From Acanthochlamys bracteata (taxonomy: Eukaryota; Streptophyta; Magnoliopsida; Pandanales; Velloziaceae), in contig CM034138.1 in the NCBI GenBank assembly GCA_019914995.1, forward strand, positions 4,340,001 through 4,404,000: a stretch of 64,000 nt of DNA, read 5' to 3'. The position numbers and the translations under genes are program-made. Under the pieces are notes generated by a model. That model saw nothing but the letters and a program-made list of their open reading frames with translations. It was not told where the DNA came from and did not search any database. Positions 59,286 to 64,000 of this stretch are shown here, one piece after another (the first letter of the stretch is position 1; the number at the start of each line of letters is the position of its first letter).

Positions 59286-61780
59286 GCTAAATCACCTAAG
59301 AAAACCTAGGGATTCTAACGTAGTTTATTCAGCAAGTGCACGATTATCGTCTACCGTATAGCAAATAACAGGTTCGATCTACAGGAGCTGATACTAACTC
59401 TAATTCAAAACCAATCTCAAAAAAATATGTAATAGAATTGAGATTTTTAATTAAACTACAAATATCTATGAAAAGTAAATAATCAAACAGCAAAATTTTT
59501 AGAAAAAAGAGGAGAATAATAACTAAAATTCTAGAATCCACCACTAGTTTTCATTATTTGAATCCTTAAACAAGTTTGAGTTTTATTATTGACTAATGTA
59601 TAAATTTCGTATCTAATATCTTGGTCTAATCCTTATGTCATATTTCAATTATGATCTAATCTTGATCCAGTTTAGAATCACCTATCTCTAATTTATTCTA
59701 ACTTTGATCCAGTCTACAATTAAACAAGAAATGCATTAAGAATTGCGAAATCAAAAATCATGCAATCATGTTATCCTTGGTCTAGAAAACACTAATCACA
59801 GTTATTAATTTTAGACTCTTTTATCATGTTACGATTGATCCTCGCAAATACAATTGGACAAATAATTCAAACTTCAAACTAAATATTAATCAAACATTTA
59901 AATTCAAAGTCTAAATTTTAATTAATACAAAAATTAACAACTCATAAAATATTTAAAAATTATTAATCACAACAAAGTTCAAGAATCCAAATAATTTAAC
60001 TAAGGTTTCATCCAAAATTCCAATCAATATGTTTAGCTACTCATATTCATAATACAAGTAGTAAAATCAAATAAACTAAGCATTAGAGAAGAAGAAATAA
60101 AATCTGGAATCAGCAATGCTGCAGTTCGCCGTCTCCGTCTCTGGCTTAGTCTCTCTATCTGGCTTCTGTTCTGTCTTTCTCTGTTTTACTTTTATTCCGT
60201 CTCTACTTGATGCCCTCTCTCCAATTTACTCTCTATTCTTTTTATAATTCTAATTTACTCTCTCCAAAATCCCCCTAAATCAGGAAAGAATCCTCCATCC
60301 ATCAACTCTTTAGATTTCTTTCGAAAAAAAAAGAAAATGAAAAAAAAGAATTCAAATTGAATTGAAATACATGTGCCGATGATTTCATTTTCTGATGAAA
60401 TATAGTGAGAGATGGATTTGCGCTGGTAGGTGAAATCGTGGCTGAAAGATGGATTTAGGGCTTCCAGTAGTCGCTGCTTTCAACCTTTTTGTTATGCTGT
60501 TGTTTTTAATGAATTGATTTTCTAGCAATGAAACAAGTTATGCTGCTGTAGAGTGTCTACCCATTGCCTGATTATATATTGTTTCTGGGTCCAAGTTTAC
60601 AATTTTCGCATTCGCATTAGATTTTTTTCTGTAACTATGTTTAAATCATATTCTACACTTTTTGAGCATAACTTTTTTGGTTAAATGCCTAGAATTTGTT
60701 CTATCTTGGGTATGTTTTAATTGAAAGAAAATTCACAATTTTGAGTTTCGCTATTTAGTGTTTCAGTTATCACTGGCGTTTTGTTTTATTATTACACTAA
60801 AATTTATTTTTATCAAAATCTAATTTTAATCATATGTCACATGTTTTCATTATCACTCACGAGTTGTACTAGCAGTTTTTCTTCTTGCTGTGGTAGAAGT
60901 TGAAAGCTCTTGGTGGGATGCATTGAGTGAATGAGGGTGTTTTGTGTGATTATTTACTTTTTATTGCATTGATGAGTGTGAAAGCTTTTGGCAGTATGTG
61001 CTATTGCATTGATTTCTTTCTATGTTATTGGTGTGATAGAGTGTGTTGTTGCTATTGTTATGTCGATGAGTGTGGTTTAATTTGTAATTATGGTTAAATG
61101 TGTTGCTAATACTATATTATTTGCGCTGTCAGTATTGTTAATTTATTTTTGGTTTGTGCTTGAAAATTTGTCTTTCATAATACTTGTGATTTCATGCCTA
61201 CGACAGAAGGAGTGTCTTATGTTGTTCTTGAAGCTGTTTATGAGTCGACTTTAAGAATAACTCTATGTAGAAGTTTTTTTTTTTCTTTAACAAGGTCTGG
61301 TTTTGAACTTGAAAATTGTTTTGAAGATAGTTATTCTGGTTGTAGATGGTGTGAATTTATTTTTACGAAAAAATCTATTTTCAGTTGGAGCTAACAACTA
61401 TTCTAATGAAAATATTTTTTCTTAAAATTATGATTGAAGAAATATTGTGCTTAGATGTTATATTTTTGAAGTAATATTTTCGTGATCTGTAACAGTGTGC
61501 AGTTTGTAATAGTCCATTAATTTTCTTCTCTTTTTTTTTTTTGTGTTGAGTATTTTGTTACCATAGTAGTCTATTGAGTTTCATGCTTGAAGTTATATAA
61601 AGATAAGTAGCTCAACATAACTAGGGTCAAAGAGTTTGCTTGATTCATAAGTAAATAGTTAAATATAACTCTACAGCTGTGTATTAGAATTTTTCTAATT
61701 GTTGTTGTGATAACTTATTTACGATATCTGAGAGATAAGACTTTTTGATTGGATATATGTTATAATACCTACACCAAAAA
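59286..61780. other. Repeat-like DNA upstream of the Harbinger genes
   Basis: The first part (59330-59400) has GCAAGTGCACGATTATCGTC and GGTTCGATCTACAGGAGC, a motif set found in a dispersed plant repeat (GCAAGTGCAC...GGTCGATCCCACAGGG) whose class I am unsure of. The rest to 60300 is AT-rich with two CTTGATCCAG-type repeats at about 59660 and 59706. From about 60300 to 61780 the DNA is T-rich on the + strand and could be the 5' flank of the Harbinger element. No gene is supported. Confidence 0.35.
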
Positions 61781-61789
61781 AGAAGTGTC

Positions 61790-62630
61790 CTAGTGAGGTT
61801 CCGCATTTGTCAGAAAGTTATTATAAGAAGTTTGTTGAACTTTGCGAAGAAGAAATACGAAAGAATAAAATGCCCATAATATATTTCAATATAGAGGGTT
61901 TGAATAATATCCGTCGTGCATTCATTGAATACTTTATGATGACATATGACAAACAACTATTCAAAAAACCATTGGGATAGTATGAAGACTGACCGGTTCC
62001 TTTATAAGAAATTAATTTTCGTGAGTCACATTTGGGATGGGATGCTGCAAACAATACGATCGTTGCTGATGAGTGGTAGGATGCAAAGATTAAGGTACAT
62101 CAGTTGCTTGTTATCTATAAACTAGTTTATTATTTTTTCTAATATTAGTATCTTGCTGATCTTTTGTTATTTGAATAGTAACTATAAGTTGAAGAAGTTT
62201 AAAGGTAAGAATTTTTTCTTAATTTGTGATCGGTACAGAAGCCTATTTCAGGAAATTATTGTTTCGGGTCGTAGAGAAAGATCAACAACACAAGTTGAGA
62301 AAGATGTTGCAGGTGAAGTTACTCTCAACCAAGAAGACAATAGTAATAGTTATGATGCTTTTGGTGATCAATAGTCACCAGTTGTTGCTACTGAGAAAGC
62401 CTTGTTTCCTTTGAGCTTGAGGTATGTTTCCAATGCAACAAAGAGAAGGCGGTCTCTACATAAAAGTTTGGATACTTTTGTGGTTGTCATAAGCTCGACC
62501 GAGCGGACAACGCATACGGGAGAAGAAGGAGGACCTCCAAAAAATTATAAAAAACGCATGCGTATACATAACGAAATGGTTGGAAATAGAATCGATTCGG
62601 GCACGCGATTCTGAAGTTACATCACAAATC
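61790..62630 (+). pseudogene. Harbinger Myb/SANT-like protein (ORF1), disrupted
   Basis: The + strand encodes SESYYKKFVELCEEEIRKNK, then EGLNNIRRAFIEYF, then HLGWDAANNTIVADEW and DAKIK, the pattern of the Myb/SANT-like DNA-binding domain of plant Harbinger ORF1 and related proteins (family pattern FxxLCxxE...GWxxI...TGLGWDxxxxTIxASDEWW). After an apparent intron from about 62093, a downstream part (62190-62610) has the KRRRSLHKSLDTFV and KNYKKRMRIH basic stretches. Stop codons fall inside the domain (after KKPLG, after YED, after PVPL, and at the second Trp of the EWW motif), so it is not functional. Confidence 0.65.
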
Positions 62631-63219
62631 TTCTAATTAAACAAACTAATCATTATCCCTTTTCAGATGAGCCAGATGACGCAAGTCATTTCGCATTGTT
62701 AGAGTTTACTTATAAGGAGTATTTGAGAAGAACATCGTGAGACGGTGTTATTTGTGTTGACATATTATGAGAAGTTTAATTTGTTTGTATCTTTATGATT
62801 GTTTAGCTGTCAGCATACTAATTATTTTTTTTTACCTTAATGAACTAAGTTTTATGTTTGCTTGTTGAATTAGAATTTGTCCTTATAATAATATTATTTA
62901 AAACGAATGTTTGTTTAATTAATGAAGAGTTTGTGGTAATTTTATTGTTTGTTTTGCGATTATTTCTTAATACTGATTAATGTATTTATATTTGTTGTTA
63001 AATGAATCGTTCAGATGATGCGATGGATATTTCCATGCCTTTGTGGATGAAATGGATATTTGCATGGCTTCATATTCAATTTCTGAAAATGATGAGAATA
63101 ACTAAAGCGAAATATTGATGGACACAACTCATGAATGAGGTAAGTTGTCATGCAGTGACTATATGTGTTGACAGAAAGATGAAAAATCGGTACTATACAT
63201 TCATATGCATAGATCATTG

Positions 63220-64000
63220 ATTTATTTCAGAAACATTTTTGGATGAGGAAAGCCCTTTTTCAAGCATTCTACCAATGCTTGAGAGATGACTATGGTTTAC
63301 AACCAACTAGATCAACACCGAGAAAACCGTTGCAATATTTCTTTGACTTGTGCCATACCTTTGCAAATATATTACTTCAATAGATGTTTAATCATTTAAA
63401 AGAAATAATTTCTAGCATTTTTGTAATGTGTTGGAAACTATATTACAATTATCAAAAGATTTATTTAGAGCACCTCCCTGATATAATGAAAAGATTTATC
63501 ACAAACTAGATAATACACAATATCTTCTGTGGTGTCAAGTAAATATTTTATTTTGCCATGATATCAACGACTATTTCTTATGATGCGAGTAATTTATTTT
63601 TGTTAATTTGAATATTGAATATTTTATTGCAAGACTGTATTGTAGTAATCGACGAGACTAATATAAAGACTATACTACAGCTTGTAAAGCAGATATCTTA
63701 TATTGACCGTAAAGAATATGTTATTTAGAACATTCTCGATGTCTGTGATTTTAGTATTTGCTTCACATTTGTATTGGCTAGATGAAAAGGAAGTGCTCAC
63801 GATACAAATTTTAACGAAGCATTATGTAACACAGGGCATGAATTTCCTCGTTCTTTAGACACAAAGTATTATCTAGTGATGCCTGTTATGGACACAGATC
63901 AGTTTATATGGCGCTCTATACAAGTGAAGGCATAAGATTTCATCTGATCGACTTTCGATGCACAGGTACAGCTCAGCTGTTGAAACTAATGGGTCCAAAA
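63220..64000 (+). pseudogene. Harbinger DDE transposase (ORF2), disrupted and incomplete
   Basis: The N-terminal part encodes HFWMRKALFQAFYQCLRDDY, then NNVLETILQLSKDLFRAP-like sequence (about 63390-63480). After a probable intron ending near 63632, DCIVVIDETNI stands where the family has DCIGAIDGTHV, followed by QISYIDRKEYV, LDVCDFSICFTFVLA and GSAHDT, the regions around the first two catalytic Asp residues. The YYLV and GIRFHL motifs follow near 63870-63940. Several stops and frame changes are present. The second and third conserved blocks are recognisable; the end lies outside the window. Confidence 0.7.

Larger units (their letters stand above)
61790..64000 (+). mobile_element. PIF/Harbinger DNA transposon, decayed, cut by the window edge
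   Basis: Two genes typical of the superfamily lie in the same direction: a Myb/SANT-like protein (about 61790-62630) and a DDE nuclease-type transposase (about 63220-64000). Both are disrupted. The left terminal repeat was not identified and the right end lies beyond the window. The superfamily needs both proteins for mobility, so finding the pair side by side supports the call. Confidence 0.7.

Noticed and set aside
1-64000. tRNA, rRNA, snoRNA or microRNA genes
   Set aside because: No cloverleaf with A and B boxes, no rRNA signature and no plausible stem-loop precursor outside the transposon arms was recognised by eye. A dedicated covariance-model scan would be needed to exclude small RNAs.

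Overview
This window is nuclear DNA from a flowering plant, almost certainly a eudicot. It is AT-rich, carries intron-rich genes with GT-AG introns, encodes plastid-targeted and secreted plant proteins, contains a nuclear copy of the plastid ycf15 region, and is crowded with plant transposons. I cannot name the species.

The left third (about 4.3-23.1 kb) is the gene-bearing part. Three host genes can be modelled exon by exon with every junction in frame. A 15-exon gene for the large subunit of ADP-glucose pyrophosphorylase lies on the + strand (5248-11512). A 5-exon gene for a secreted GH5 mannan endo-1,4-beta-mannosidase lies on the - strand (12180-14856), tail to tail with the first. A 9-exon gene for a plastid Era-type GTPase lies on the - strand (18111-23084). 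They are ordinary unlinked plant functions: starch synthesis, wall mannan hydrolysis and organellar ribosome maturation. The Era gene hosts a complete 756-bp hAT-type element in one intron and a fresh 137-bp tandem duplication in another.

From about 23.1 kb to the end I find no intact host gene. The region is nested repeats: a candidate solo LTR, a 668-bp hAT-type element with perfect target duplications, decayed Copia pieces, and an LTR-like repeat whose (AT)n tract appears to be split by three successive inverted-repeat elements (29.2-42.0 kb). The largest of these, 6.9 kb, carries an eroded FAR1/FHY3-type Mutator transposase between arms of about 1.9 kb. The arms contain exon-like leader segments, arrays of an AGTGAGCT/AGCTCACT motif and roughly 205-bp tandem units. 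A smaller element of the same family and a separate fold-back family abut it, all at (TA)n. This microsatellite-targeting cluster is the most unusual thing in the window.

Further right are a decayed full-length Ty1/Copia element with a MITE inside its 3' LTR (45.4-50.1 kb), a second complete copy (818 bp) and a fragment of the hAT family seen in the Era intron, a possible CACTA remnant, several unassigned stretches, and a decayed PIF/Harbinger element whose two genes (Myb/SANT-like and DDE transposase) run off the right edge. I saw no rRNA or tRNA gene and no CRISPR array. All calls come from reading the sequence; no database search or alignment program was run.
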